A stretch of 21,805 nucleotides of DNA from Planctomycetota bacterium (GTDB lineage: Bacteria; Planctomycetota; PUPC01; JACPCR01): contig JASLXP010000541.1 in the NCBI GenBank assembly GCA_030740295.1, positions 1 to 21,805 on the forward strand. Direction: 5' to 3'. Within the stretch, counting starts at the first letter, position 1. Every line of letters starts with the position of its first letter. This document shows positions 14,507 through 21,805 of this stretch, piece by piece. A program made the translations under genes and the position numbers. The notes beneath the pieces are model-generated. The model saw nothing but the letters and a program-made list of their open reading frames with translations. It was not told the DNA's origin and did not search any database.

Positions 14507-14661
14507 GCTGCCGCCTTAATCTTAGGCGCTAGGGGCAAGGGGAGACTCCCGGTTGCGGCCGTCCCGACCGCGCTAGGAGGAACTCAGAACTGTCTATAGA
14601 ATAGAGATTGGAGAATGGGAAGTAAGGGAGTAAATCCAACCAGTATCACTTTCGACGCAGC

Positions 14662-17600
14662 ATGGACACCATAAGGACCAGGACGAGAGGGAGAACCCAG
14701 GAATTCGTGCGCCAATCGGGCGGGCATTCGGCGCATAAACCCATCCTGGTCTCGCTTTTGGTCGGTGCTGTGAGCGCCTCGTTCTGCTCCTATCTGTATT
14801 TCTCTCCGCCTGACTTCCTGAAGAGATTCGAGAATCAGGTAAGGGACTCGTTCTTCCCGGCCCGCCGGACCATTAAGACGGATCCCTCCATTGTCTTCTG
14901 TAATGTTGATGATGAGGTGTTGAGGCAGATCGGCGAATGGCCCCTCCCGCGGGTTTATTACACGGAGCTCATCAAGAACCTTAAAGATGCCGGGATGATT
15001 GGCTTCGATGTGCTCTTTCCTGAGAAGGGCATGATCTCGAAAAAAGAAAGCGCGCAGGCGACAGAGAAATTCGGCAGTCTGCTGCAGGTGGTTCAGGCGG
15101 CATTCTCCGGCGAAGGCGAGCAGGACACCGTGTTGCAGCAGTTGGAGAAAATCTATCAGGAGGCGTCGAACAGCATGGCCGGCCCGGATGGACCTCTGTC
15201 TGATGCTGCGCAGAAGCATGGGCGTGTCCTTTTCCCGATGGCATTTCCGGAGGAGTACCCCGGGGTGGCAGAACTGGAAGAGAATAACAAGCGATTCAAA
15301 GAGATTGCGAGCCTGCTTCAGAATGAATTCTTTCGGTATCCTGAGCTCTACGAAGCCTGGTTCGATTCCTCGCCTTTCATCGCGCTGTACGAGTTGAAAG
15401 TAAAACTCGAAGGAAAGGGAAAACCCGGCCTGGGAGATCTGAACCTTTCGGACGAAGGGGAGGATGGAAAGAAATTCACATGGAGCTACATCGAGGGTGA
15501 GCTCATCAACATTATCCCTCGTGTTTACGAAGCAGATGCCCAATTTGTCCTGCAGCGACTCGAGCAGGAAGGTTTCATCATCTCCAGGAAGGAACTCGAA
15601 GAATACGGTGCAGGTTACGATGATATCCTTGTCAGAGCGATGACCGACGCCCAGGGCCAGTCGGTGGACCCGCCTCTGATGGAAATTGAGAAAAGCACTT
15701 ATCGTTTTCTGACTGAGCCTTTGCCGATTTACGAAGAAAACAAGGAGCAGTTCAGGAAGTGGGCTATCCACAAGTACCCTTTCCGAATAACGCATGAATT
15801 GATTTTCGCGAAGGCGATGGGCGGTCTTCTACTCTCAAACTACAGAGACGATCTTGCCGCAACGCTCGAGGCTCAAGCCAGTGAGCTCACAGAAGAGCTC
15901 TACAACACTCTCGACCTGTTCATCAGGGAGAGAATAACTGATGAGGATGCGCCGCGTATTCGTGACATTCTTGTCGATGAAGCGGGAAATGCTCTGGAAA
16001 CCCAGGACCAGCAGGAGGCAGCGGCCAGTACTCTGACGACGGCATTCAAGAGCTTCACGTATGCGAAGACACCACTCGTCAGGTTCTGTCTGGCGTCAAC
16101 AGCTTCCTCCTACTTCTCCGTTCAGAAAGATTTCGATGGTGCCGTGCGGCATTATCCATTGGTGACTGTCCGAGGGGATCGTGCGTTTTTCTGCATGGGG
16201 CTGGTTATGGCGTGTCATTATCTCAACGTCCCTTTGAAGAGTATTCGTCTCTGTCCCGGCAAGTTCATATTGCTGCCAGGTGCGCAATTCCCTGATGGCG
16301 TGACAAAGGACATTAAGATCCCGGTGGATGAGCGCGGGCGGATGGTGATCAACTGGGTTGGCAGATTCAAAAACACCGCCATCTTCAAACATTACTCCTT
16401 TAACAAAGTTCTTAAATCACCTGAGTACCGGAACGAGCTCAAGGGCAAACTTGTCCTCATTGGTTTCACAGCGACAGGTTCGCACGATGTGGCGCCCAAC
16501 CCTTTCGAAGAGGAAGGGAACTATCCTCTGGTCGGCGCACACGCCAACGTTCTGAACAGCATCCTTACGCAGAGCTTTCTGCAACCCGAGATCGGGATAC
16601 GCCGCCATCTGAATATCATTGTGATATGCGTAACTGCCATGTTGATGGCCCTGGGGACCGGTTTTCTGTCACAGCACTGGAGCGGTATCGCGCACCTTGT
16701 CTCATCCGCCACCTATATTGCGATCGCATTCTTCCTGTTCTCGCTTTGGGGTGAGCCGTTAAATGTGAGCTTCACGATTCTTGGGATCACTTTCTCCTTT
16801 GGCGGCGTGCTCCTCTACCGGTACATGACCGAAGAGCGGCAGAAGAAGGTGGTGAAGGCGATGTTCTCAACCATGGTCAGCCCTGAGGTTCTGGAGTACC
16901 TGCAGGAATCGCCCGACCGGTTCAAGCTGATCGGTGAGAAGAAGTTGGCCACCATGTTCTTCTCCGATGTGGCCGGCTTCACCACGATTTCCGAATCACT
17001 CACCGCAGAAGATCTGGCGAAGGTGCTTAACGAATACCTGACGCCGATGAGCAACATCATCATGAAATACAACGGCTACATCGATAAGTACGAGGGCGAT
17101 GCCATCATGGCCGATTTTGGGGTGCCACTCTGGAAGGACGAAGAAGAGCCGAACTCGCACGCGTGGAAATGCTGCTGGTCCGCGCTCGATCAGATGGAGA
17201 AGCTCAGAGAGATTCAATTCGAGATCAAAACCCGGTACGGTTGCGATATTGATGTCCGAATGGGCATCAACACTGGCGATGTTTCGGCCGGAAACATGGG
17301 CTCGGAACAGAAATTCCAATACACGGTCATGGGCGACGCGGTGAATCAGGCGGCTCGCTTCGAGCCGGCGAATAAAGAATTCGACACACACATCATGATC
17401 GGCGAGCCGACCTACCTGTATGCCCAGCACAAGGTCGAGGCCCGCAAGCTGGCGGCCCTTGTCGTCAAGGGAAAGACCGAGCCGGTCATCTGCTACGAAT
17501 TGGTCGGCAAGAAAGGCGAGGTCTCGGACGAAATGCTCCACCTCATTGAAAAGTTTGAGACGGGCTGGCGACACCACGCGATCCAGGATTTTGAGAAAGC

Positions 17601-17739
17601 GATCGAGTACTTTGACGAGTGTCTGGCCATCGATCCCAAGGATGGGCCATCCATTAAATACAAAGGAATATGCGAAGACCTGATCAAAGAGCCACCCGAT
17701 CCCGCCTGGCGCGGAGAATTCATTCAGACGAGCAAGTAG
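14662..17739 (+). CDS. CHASE2-domain adenylate cyclase (class III) with short TPR-like tail
   Basis: This 1025-residue membrane protein has one N-terminal transmembrane segment (about 28-48), then a very long extracytoplasmic CHASE2-type sensor (about 70-645; PSIVFCNVDDEVLRQIGEWPLPR, GFDVLFPEKG, VRHYPLVTVRG, LKGKLVLIGFTATGSHDVAPNPF). Three more transmembrane segments follow (about 650-722). The class III cyclase domain spans about 758-940. Its metal aspartates lie in FFSDVAGFTTISE and KYEGDAIMADFG, and the transition-state Asn/Arg in MGDAVNQAARFE. The lysine in DKYEGD and threonine in QYTVMGD favour ATP over GTP. The last 70 residues (HAIQDFEKAIEYFDECLAIDP) resemble a TPR. A helical stretch of about 250 residues interrupts the CHASE2 region. 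The start ATG follows an in-frame TAA about 35 nt upstream, and no strong ribosome binding site is seen. Confidence 0.9.
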   Translation: MDTIRTRTRGRTQEFVRQSGGHSAHKPILVSLLVGAVSASFCSYLYFSPPDFLKRFENQVRDSFFPARRTIKTDPSIVFCNVDDEVLRQIGEWPLPRVYYTELIKNLKDAGMIGFDVLFPEKGMISKKESAQATEKFGSLLQVVQAAFSGEGEQDTVLQQLEKIYQEASNSMAGPDGPLSDAAQKHGRVLFPMAFPEEYPGVAELEENNKRFKEIASLLQNEFFRYPELYEAWFDSSPFIALYELKVKLEGKGKPGLGDLNLSDEGEDGKKFTWSYIEGELINIIPRVYEADAQFVLQRLEQEGFIISRKELEEYGAGYDDILVRAMTDAQGQSVDPPLMEIEKSTYRFLTEPLPIYEENKEQFRKWAIHKYPFRITHELIFAKAMGGLLLSNYRDDLAATLEAQASELTEELYNTLDLFIRERITDEDAPRIRDILVDEAGNALETQDQQEAAASTLTTAFKSFTYAKTPLVRFCLASTASSYFSVQKDFDGAVRHYPLVTVRGDRAFFCMGLVMACHYLNVPLKSIRLCPGKFILLPGAQFPDGVTKDIKIPVDERGRMVINWVGRFKNTAIFKHYSFNKVLKSPEYRNELKGKLVLIGFTATGSHDVAPNPFEEEGNYPLVGAHANVLNSILTQSFLQPEIGIRRHLNIIVICVTAMLMALGTGFLSQHWSGIAHLVSSATYIAIAFFLFSLWGEPLNVSFTILGITFSFGGVLLYRYMTEERQKKVVKAMFSTMVSPEVLEYLQESPDRFKLIGEKKLATMFFSDVAGFTTISESLTAEDLAKVLNEYLTPMSNIIMKYNGYIDKYEGDAIMADFGVPLWKDEEEPNSHAWKCCWSALDQMEKLREIQFEIKTRYGCDIDVRMGINTGDVSAGNMGSEQKFQYTVMGDAVNQAARFEPANKEFDTHIMIGEPTYLYAQHKVEARKLAALVVKGKTEPVICYELVGKKGEVSDEMLHLIEKFETGWRHHAIQDFEKAIEYFDECLAIDPKDGPSIKYKGICEDLIKEPPDPAWRGEFIQTSK

Positions 17740-17784
17740 ATTAGCCGTGGCAGCAGTTGCGCGTTCTCGAGAGCCTGATTCCGA

Positions 17785-18522
17785 ATGACCACTGAAACTC
17801 AAGCCATCGTTGATTCTGTTCGCAGCGAGGGAGTCTGTCTCGTGCCCGGCCTTCTCACCCAGGAGGAATTGGAGGAGGCCCGGAACGATCTGACCCGTGC
17901 CTGTGAGGATGCCGGCAAAGGGGAGATTACACCGGGGGAACGGACCCGGGTATCCGGTCCATGGCTGATGAAGTACCCGGGCCTTGCGCGCGTTTACGGG
18001 CATCCGAGGACCATCGAACTATCCGCGCTCATCACGGAAGAACCGATGCCCTTTCTTCAGGAGATCGTCGCCAACCGATACATCCCTCCACATCCTGGCG
18101 TTCCTCCACATCTGGATGAGGATTTCGGCGAACTCATACCGCCTCTGATGAGGGTTACCTGGGCCCTGTTCCTTGATGACATCTCACCTGAATCCGGGTC
18201 GTTGACTTATGTGCCCGGCACTCATTGGAATAACTACATCGATCCCCAGGAGCACGACAAGGCCACTCCAACTAAAAAAGAAGTGCAGCAGGCTGAGTAC
18301 ATCCCCATAACCCTGACGGCGGGCACATTGGTTCTACGCGCCGCGGATGTCTGGCACGCGGTTCGGCCGATCCATCATCTGCGCCGCTACATCACAGGCA
18401 GTTTCTCGAGCCGTTCACGTCCCAGCCAATGGCTGAAGGCAGACATGGCCAGGCAGTTGGCGGAGCGGAGGACTGTTCCGAGGGAGGAGATTCCTGCCGC
18501 GATCCGGCCTTATTTCATTTGA
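17785..18522 (+). CDS. Phytanoyl-CoA dioxygenase (PhyH) family protein
   Basis: This 245-residue Fe(II)/2-oxoglutarate dioxygenase-like protein carries the HxD...H iron triad at H109, D111 (PPHLDED) and H191 (DVWHAVRP). R200 or R201 is placed to bind 2-oxoglutarate (LRRYITGSF). The double-stranded beta-helix strands include FLQEIVANRYIPP, RVTWALFLDDISPESGSLTYVPGTHW and ITLTAGTLVLRAADVWH. PhyH-family enzymes hydroxylate very varied small molecules, so the substrate is open. The gene starts 45 bp after the cyclase stop on the same strand, so co-transcription is plausible. Its 3' end has a decayed partial copy about 1.4 kb downstream (19859-19923). Confidence 0.9.
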   Translation: MTTETQAIVDSVRSEGVCLVPGLLTQEELEEARNDLTRACEDAGKGEITPGERTRVSGPWLMKYPGLARVYGHPRTIELSALITEEPMPFLQEIVANRYIPPHPGVPPHLDEDFGELIPPLMRVTWALFLDDISPESGSLTYVPGTHWNNYIDPQEHDKATPTKKEVQQAEYIPITLTAGTLVLRAADVWHAVRPIHHLRRYITGSFSSRSRPSQWLKADMARQLAERRTVPREEIPAAIRPYFI

Positions 18523-18551
18523 ATTCATTGGCCTTCTCTTAAGGCGGCTTT

Positions 18552-18743
18552 TCGGGCGCAGCCCGAGAAAGGACCGCGGATGAAGAGAACCGCGGATATC
18601 AGAACCAAAACGTCCGCGGCCCTCTTCATCCGCGGCCCTCTTCATCCGTGGTCCTCTTCATCCGCGGTCCTCTTCATCCGCGGACCTCTTCATCCGCGGC
18701 CAGAAGACTTCTTCTCTGCGGCCAGAAGACTTCTTCTCTGCGG
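18552..18743. repeat. Tandem-repeat block: five 16-bp units, two 22-bp units, one inverted copy
   Basis: Five direct copies of a 16-bp unit (consensus CCTCTTCATCCGCGG preceded by a variable base) run 18620-18699. Two exact copies of a 22-bp unit follow (18700-18721 and 18722-18743), each again ending TGCGG and beginning CCAGAAGAC. Upstream, 18571-18587 is the exact 17-base reverse complement of 18654-18670, so the block can fold back. A CGGGC-GCA-GCCCG hairpin (18553-18565) precedes it. The block fills the gap between the convergent PhyH and Gfo/Idh/MocA genes. No coding function is supported; the plus-strand frame merely translates the repeat. Confidence 0.85.
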
Positions 18744-18776
18744 CCAGCGTGCCTTTGCGGTGCCATGTCCTGCTAC

Positions 18777-19754
18777 TTACTCAGGAACACTCACTCGCTT
18801 GCCACCGCTGTCGATGGAATCGCAGATGGCCTGACAGACCAGAAATGCCTTGTATTCGTCCTGCCAGGTGGAATAGGTCGGCTCGCCGCTCTGAATGCAC
18901 TTGCAGAAGTCCTGCACCTCATCGAAGTAGCCGGCCTCCCTGCGACCGTAGTCATGCTCGATGGGCTGCCCCCAGGCGCTTCCTTCGTAACGGATACGAA
19001 TGCAGTTATCGATGGAGATGAAAGTACCCTTGTCGCCCACCAGTTCCATCTGGGCAACCACATGGGGGGCCGCGCTGGTCATGTTGATCAGGCCGGCGGC
19101 GCCTGATGCAAACTCGCACGAGACCACATAAGAAATCGCACCGTTATCGCCTTCTCCGCGTGCGCATGAAACCGTGGCGATATCGCCCATCATCTGCCGA
19201 GCCCAATCGACCGGATGCACGGCCTGCACCAGCATGAAAGTCCAATCGAGCGTCGGCGATCCCCATCTGATGACATCTCTCGGGCCCGGTACAAAGTATT
19301 TGCTTTCGCAGAAGATCGGAGTCCCGAAATCCCCGCTTTCCATGACTCGCCGTGCAGTCTTTGAAGCCGGCGCATGTGGCAACATGTGACCGACCTGTGT
19401 TCTGCGATCCGATGCGTCCGCAGCATCGGACAGAGCCTTTGCTTCTTCGACCGTTTCGGCTGTGGGTTTTTCGGTGAACACGTGGTAACCACGCTCAAGC
19501 ATTTCGAGACCGATGTCGTGGTGCATCCGCGGAGGCCCAACAACAAAAATCGCGTCCAACTCGTGCTGTCCGAGCATTTCGTTGTAGTCGGTATACCAGT
19601 GAGGGATGTTGAATCGGTCGGCATTTCGCTGCGACAGGGATTCGACCAGATCGCAGCAAGCCACAAGGTCGGCCTCACGGATCGAAGCCAGATGGGGATA
19701 GATGTTACCTGTGGCTTGATTGCCACAGCCGATGAAACCAACTTTAACAGGCAT
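18777..19754 (-). CDS. Gfo/Idh/MocA family oxidoreductase
   Basis: This 325-residue protein has the N-terminal Rossmann fold (VKVGFIGCGNQATGNIYPHL, acidic D35 at the end of the second strand, DAIFVVGPPRMHHDI), consistent with NAD preference. The family EKP motif is at residues 95-97 (HVFTEKPTAET). H180 and D183 (VQAVHPVDW) match the catalytic HxxD-like region of sugar dehydrogenases in this family. The C-terminal half forms the usual open beta-sheet domain. The expected reaction is NAD(P)-dependent oxidation or reduction of a sugar, inositol or related polyol; the exact substrate is unknown. The start ATG has GGAG 8 nt upstream. It is cytoplasmic with no signal peptide. It converges on PhyH across the tandem-repeat block and diverges from the large secreted-protein gene on the right. 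Confidence 0.92.
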   Translation of the reverse strand: MPVKVGFIGCGNQATGNIYPHLASIREADLVACCDLVESLSQRNADRFNIPHWYTDYNEMLGQHELDAIFVVGPPRMHHDIGLEMLERGYHVFTEKPTAETVEEAKALSDAADASDRRTQVGHMLPHAPASKTARRVMESGDFGTPIFCESKYFVPGPRDVIRWGSPTLDWTFMLVQAVHPVDWARQMMGDIATVSCARGEGDNGAISYVVSCEFASGAAGLINMTSAAPHVVAQMELVGDKGTFISIDNCIRIRYEGSAWGQPIEHDYGRREAGYFDEVQDFCKCIQSGEPTYSTWQDEYKAFLVCQAICDSIDSGGKRVSVPE

Positions 19755-19796
19755 GGCTCAGACTCCAGTCAGATTACAGATCACAAACAGAATTCA

Positions 19797-19820
19797 GATT
19801 TCAGACTGCAACCTGAAATC
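19797..19820. repeat. Small inverted repeat
   Basis: GATTTCAG (19797-19804) and CTGAAATC (19813-19820) form an 8-bp stem with an 8-nt loop, lying about 40 bp upstream of the Gfo/Idh/MocA start. It could be an operator or a leftover of the AT-rich repeat type seen at 4593-4701, which contains similar GATTTCTGA words. Confidence 0.45.
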
Positions 19821-19858
19821 CACGGTCCGCTTCCAGTTTAAGGGAGAGGTGCAAGTGA

Positions 19859-19923
19859 ACACAAGCTACTGAAGAAGATCGTGCAGCAGGCTGAGTAGAG
19901 CTCGGACTTATTTCATTTGAACG
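19859..19923 (+). pseudogene. Internally deleted relic of a PhyH gene 3' end
   Basis: Two exact matches to the intact PhyH gene occur in the same order. GTGCAGCAGGCTGAGTA (19881-19897) equals 18283-18299. CTTATTTCATTTGAA (19907-19921), which includes the stop codon, equals 18509-18523. They are 9 bases apart here but 209 apart in the gene. Just before the first match the frame reads EHKLLKKIVQQAE, against EHDKATPTKKEVQQAE in the gene. A TAG follows at once, and the second block lies in another frame. This is therefore non-functional debris of a related gene or a rearrangement scar. Confidence 0.7.
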
Positions 19924-19938
19924 GCCCCCAGCGTTGCC

Positions 19939-19978
19939 AGCCTGTAAGCTCTTATTAATCTAACCTGGCTCACAGGCT
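19939..19978. repeat. Wide-loop palindrome AGCCTGT/ACAGGCT
   Basis: Seven-base arms (19939-19945 and 19972-19978) flank a 26-nt loop. The right arm reads CTCACAGGCTG, the same bases that open the third hairpin before 6356 (6318-6328). This suggests a related dispersed element. It lies upstream of the partial secreted-protein gene. Confidence 0.5.
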
Positions 19979-20038
19979 GCTGCAGCCAATTACCACGAGT
20001 TCCTGGTTCCTCGACTTAACTTTGGCAGGTGGCATGGA

Positions 20039-21805
20039 ATGAACATGCAACGTTCAGCACTCATTGTTCTGATCTCATTTCTGCCCCCTGAGCTCGCTGC
20101 CGAGGCCGGGCCTACTGTCCCCCTCAAGCCTGCCTTTCTCATGGTGGGATCGAAAGGTCGCGACGCCAAATTCCTTTCGGCCATCCTCGACGAGCGGCAG
20201 GTCATCCACCACCTCAAAAGCCAATGGCTGGAAACCGGCGATTACCGAAAGTACGCACTGGTCGGCATCGCGGGCGTTCCTGAAGAGCGTGACTTCAAGC
20301 AGGCAACGTTCAGCAAAGAAGATCTGGCGAGGATCGAAGTGTTTCTCAAAGAGGGTGGTTCCCTTCTGCTGATGGGGCCGGCGGCTAAGGTGTTTGATAC
20401 GGATCACGGAAAGAGATTTCTGAATCGTCTCACCGGTAAGAAGCAGCCACCAAGAGACGACTCTGGAGATGTGACGACCGTTCTGATTCGTGAGCACTCC
20501 TGGATACGGCACCTTCTCCCACCGGAACGCAAGAAAGACAACGAGACCCTCATCGAAGACGATCTCGAAGAGGTCGAAGAAGAGGCTGAAGCGGTTGCTC
20601 CAGGTCTCCTTAAGGACGCGGAGCTTTCCACCGTACCGATTCTCTACAAGCAGCACCCCTGGCTCATTCGTTCCAGGTTCTATTGGCTCTACCCAAATCG
20701 TGGAAATCGCATCATCGGCAAACGCAGCGGAAAGACAGCTCTGTATCAGTTGCCGTTCGGGAGAGGGCAAATCATCTGGACCGCATGGGACATGTTTAGC
20801 TGGGAGAATCCCGAGCTCGGTGAATCACCGGACCTGGTCGCTCAACTTGAAATCCTCAGGCGGATATGTTCATCTCTGCCGCTGTATAAACACAGCGATT
20901 ATCTGAAAGACCGGGCGGAACTTATTGGCCGCGATCCTTTTGCCTGGCACAGAGATTTCGGGTTGGCGCGGCCACAGCCCGACATCAGCGGCTGGTATCA
21001 AGCGAGGGGTATGACACCCGATATCGGTCCGTCCGGAAAAGATGAAGCGACAAGCGAAATCCGCATGGATGCAGCACTGGATGAGTTTGAATCGACGTTC
21101 TTCCATCTCTCGAATTTTCAAACAGCCCGTGCGCTTCGGCTGGACATGTCTGCCCTGAAGACCAAAGCGGGGGAGGAATTACCCTCGAGCTCGTTGCGGA
21201 TTCGGATTCAGAAAGCCTTCTCTGCTGAAATGCTGGCGGCCGCTCTCCATGCGAACGGCGAGCTCGCCGACTACGGACCCATCGAATCGCTGGACGAGGC
21301 TAAGTCGCTCGCAGCCCATCTTCTCAGGGATGGAAATTCCAATCTGGACGAACCGATCTGGCTCTTTGACCTGGAGCAGGCGGGCAAAAGGGCAGGAGAT
21401 GGATTCACATTCGAAATGGACAAAGGTTCGCACGTCGCCATCTGGCTGACTTACGAGCCGCAAAAAGGCATCGTCCCTGGAATCTACGAAGGAGAGGTCC
21501 GTATCGATGCAGAAGGCGGCAGCCAGACCGTACTGCCAGTGACGGTGAAGATTCGAAAGATAAGGGCTCGAGAGCCGTCGTCGATTCCATTGGCCATCGA
21601 CGGCTGCGGCAAGCTCCCTCTCCCGCTGGCGGCCCTCAACTGCACGGTTGCTACACTAACATTCAGGCCTGTGAATTCTGCACATCTCGCCGATTCAGAT
21701 ACCCCATTGCTTCAGGCCCTGTTGAGCCAGCCAGAAAAGTTCATGGCCGAATCGCTTCCCCCGTTGAGATTTCTGCCTGCGGACAGATATCTTCGCTCTG
21801 CCTCC
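20039..21805 (+). CDS. Large secreted protein of unknown function (3' part beyond right edge)
   Basis: An uninterrupted plus-strand frame runs 589 codons from ATG 20039 to the window end. AGGTGG at 20027-20032 sits about 6 nt before the ATG, a good ribosome binding site. The N-terminus is a short signal peptide (SALIVLISFLPPELAAEA). Residues about 30-290 look like an amidotransferase/ThuA-like or DUF4350-like domain (PAFLMVGSKGRDAKFLSAIL, LARIEVFLKEGGSLLLMGPA, YQLPFGRGQIIWTAWDMFSW), similar in outline to the N-terminus of the protein at 6356-10366. An acidic stretch (EDDLEEVEEEAEA) interrupts it. Residues about 330-500 alternate beta strands, ending in an Ig-like segment (ITYEP-like strands, GIYEGEVRIDAEGGSQTVLPVTVKI). 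I cannot name a family with confidence. The product is exported and may be a glycoside-related surface protein with a catalytic domain in the missing part. Confidence 0.8.
   Translation, partial: MNMQRSALIVLISFLPPELAAEAGPTVPLKPAFLMVGSKGRDAKFLSAILDERQVIHHLKSQWLETGDYRKYALVGIAGVPEERDFKQATFSKEDLARIEVFLKEGGSLLLMGPAAKVFDTDHGKRFLNRLTGKKQPPRDDSGDVTTVLIREHSWIRHLLPPERKKDNETLIEDDLEEVEEEAEAVAPGLLKDAELSTVPILYKQHPWLIRSRFYWLYPNRGNRIIGKRSGKTALYQLPFGRGQIIWTAWDMFSWENPELGESPDLVAQLEILRRICSSLPLYKHSDYLKDRAELIGRDPFAWHRDFGLARPQPDISGWYQARGMTPDIGPSGKDEATSEIRMDAALDEFESTFFHLSNFQTARALRLDMSALKTKAGEELPSSSLRIRIQKAFSAEMLAAALHANGELADYGPIESLDEAKSLAAHLLRDGNSNLDEPIWLFDLEQAGKRAGDGFTFEMDKGSHVAIWLTYEPQKGIVPGIYEGEVRIDAEGGSQTVLPVTVKIRKIRAREPSSIPLAIDGCGKLPLPLAALNCTVATLTFRPVNSAHLADSDTPLLQALLSQPEKFMAESLPPLRFLPADRYLRSAS

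Noticed and set aside
14584..15795. 403-codon minus-strand frame opposite the cyclase
   Set aside because: It mirrors the codon structure of the well-supported cyclase and shows no family motif, so it is a long antisense shadow.
16996..18003. 335-codon minus-strand frame spanning the cyclase end and PhyH start
   Set aside because: It lies opposite cyclase catalytic motifs and the PhyH start, and has no recognisable domain.
18548..18571. Intrinsic terminator after PhyH
   Set aside because: The CGGGC/GCCCG hairpin exists but no T-run follows on either strand.
18620..18743. Possible CRISPR array
   Set aside because: Units are head-to-tail with no spacers, and no cas gene is present.
18580..18834. 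Plus-strand 84-codon frame across the tandem repeats
   Set aside because: It only translates the repeat (LFIRGPLHP strings) and runs into the convergent oxidoreductase gene.
20075..20770. 231-codon minus-strand frame near the right edge
   Set aside because: The plus frame from 20039 has a ribosome binding site and signal peptide and stays open to the window end; the minus frame is a shadow.

Overview
The window looks like a chromosomal stretch of an uncultured bacterium of the PVC type, most likely Planctomycetota, with Verrucomicrobiota/Lentisphaerota or a similar heterotrophic lineage as alternatives. The grounds are gene families rather than a marker gene. There is a very large secreted protein with a hydrazine-synthase-alpha-like domain, two c-type haem motifs and a formylglycine-generating-enzyme (FGE)-like tail. 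There is a remnant of a DUF1553 (PSD1) protein, and there are phytanoyl-CoA dioxygenase (PhyH), Gfo/Idh/MocA, mandelate-racemase and glycosidase-like proteins. Short GC-rich palindromic repeats fill several gene gaps. No rRNA, tRNA, CRISPR array, transposase or phage gene was seen.

Layout. Positions 1-1536 (-) hold the start of a secreted protein joining an FGE-like domain to a heparinase-type domain, cut by the left edge. It diverges from a glycosidase-like beta-propeller protein (1709-3070, +). That gene meets an enolase-superfamily gene (3067-4200, -) tail to tail with overlapping stop codons. Positions 4201-4856 are gene-free and packed with palindromes plus a long inverted repeat. A spore-photoproduct-lyase-like radical SAM gene (4857-6170, -) follows. 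A 185-bp gap with three hairpins separates it from the 1336-residue multidomain gene (6356-10366, -) and a metallophosphoesterase (10477-11205, -).

An isochorismatase-like hydrolase (11384-12037, +) diverges from the phosphoesterase. Positions 12038-12715 hold hairpins and the DUF1553 remnant. A small secreted protein (12716-13204, -) then diverges from a C-terminally extended TrmB (13451-14506, +). A CHASE2 adenylate cyclase (14662-17739, +) is followed 45 bp later by a PhyH dioxygenase (17785-18522, +). After a tandem-repeat block comes a Gfo/Idh/MocA oxidoreductase (18777-19754, -). A decayed copy of the PhyH 3' end and a large secreted protein cut by the right edge (20039 onward, +) complete the window.

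The theme is secreted or periplasmic carbohydrate breakdown (heparinase-type and glycosidase-like proteins, acid-sugar dehydratase-like enzyme, sugar-type oxidoreductase, PhyH) mixed with signalling (cyclase) and housekeeping (TrmB). Genes stand alone or in pairs, so no multi-gene operon is proposed. The most unusual items are the fused domain architectures, a family of palindromes that share a C(T/C)AC tail, and two gene relics lying in repeat-bearing gaps. No dedicated new defence or biosynthetic system could be supported.
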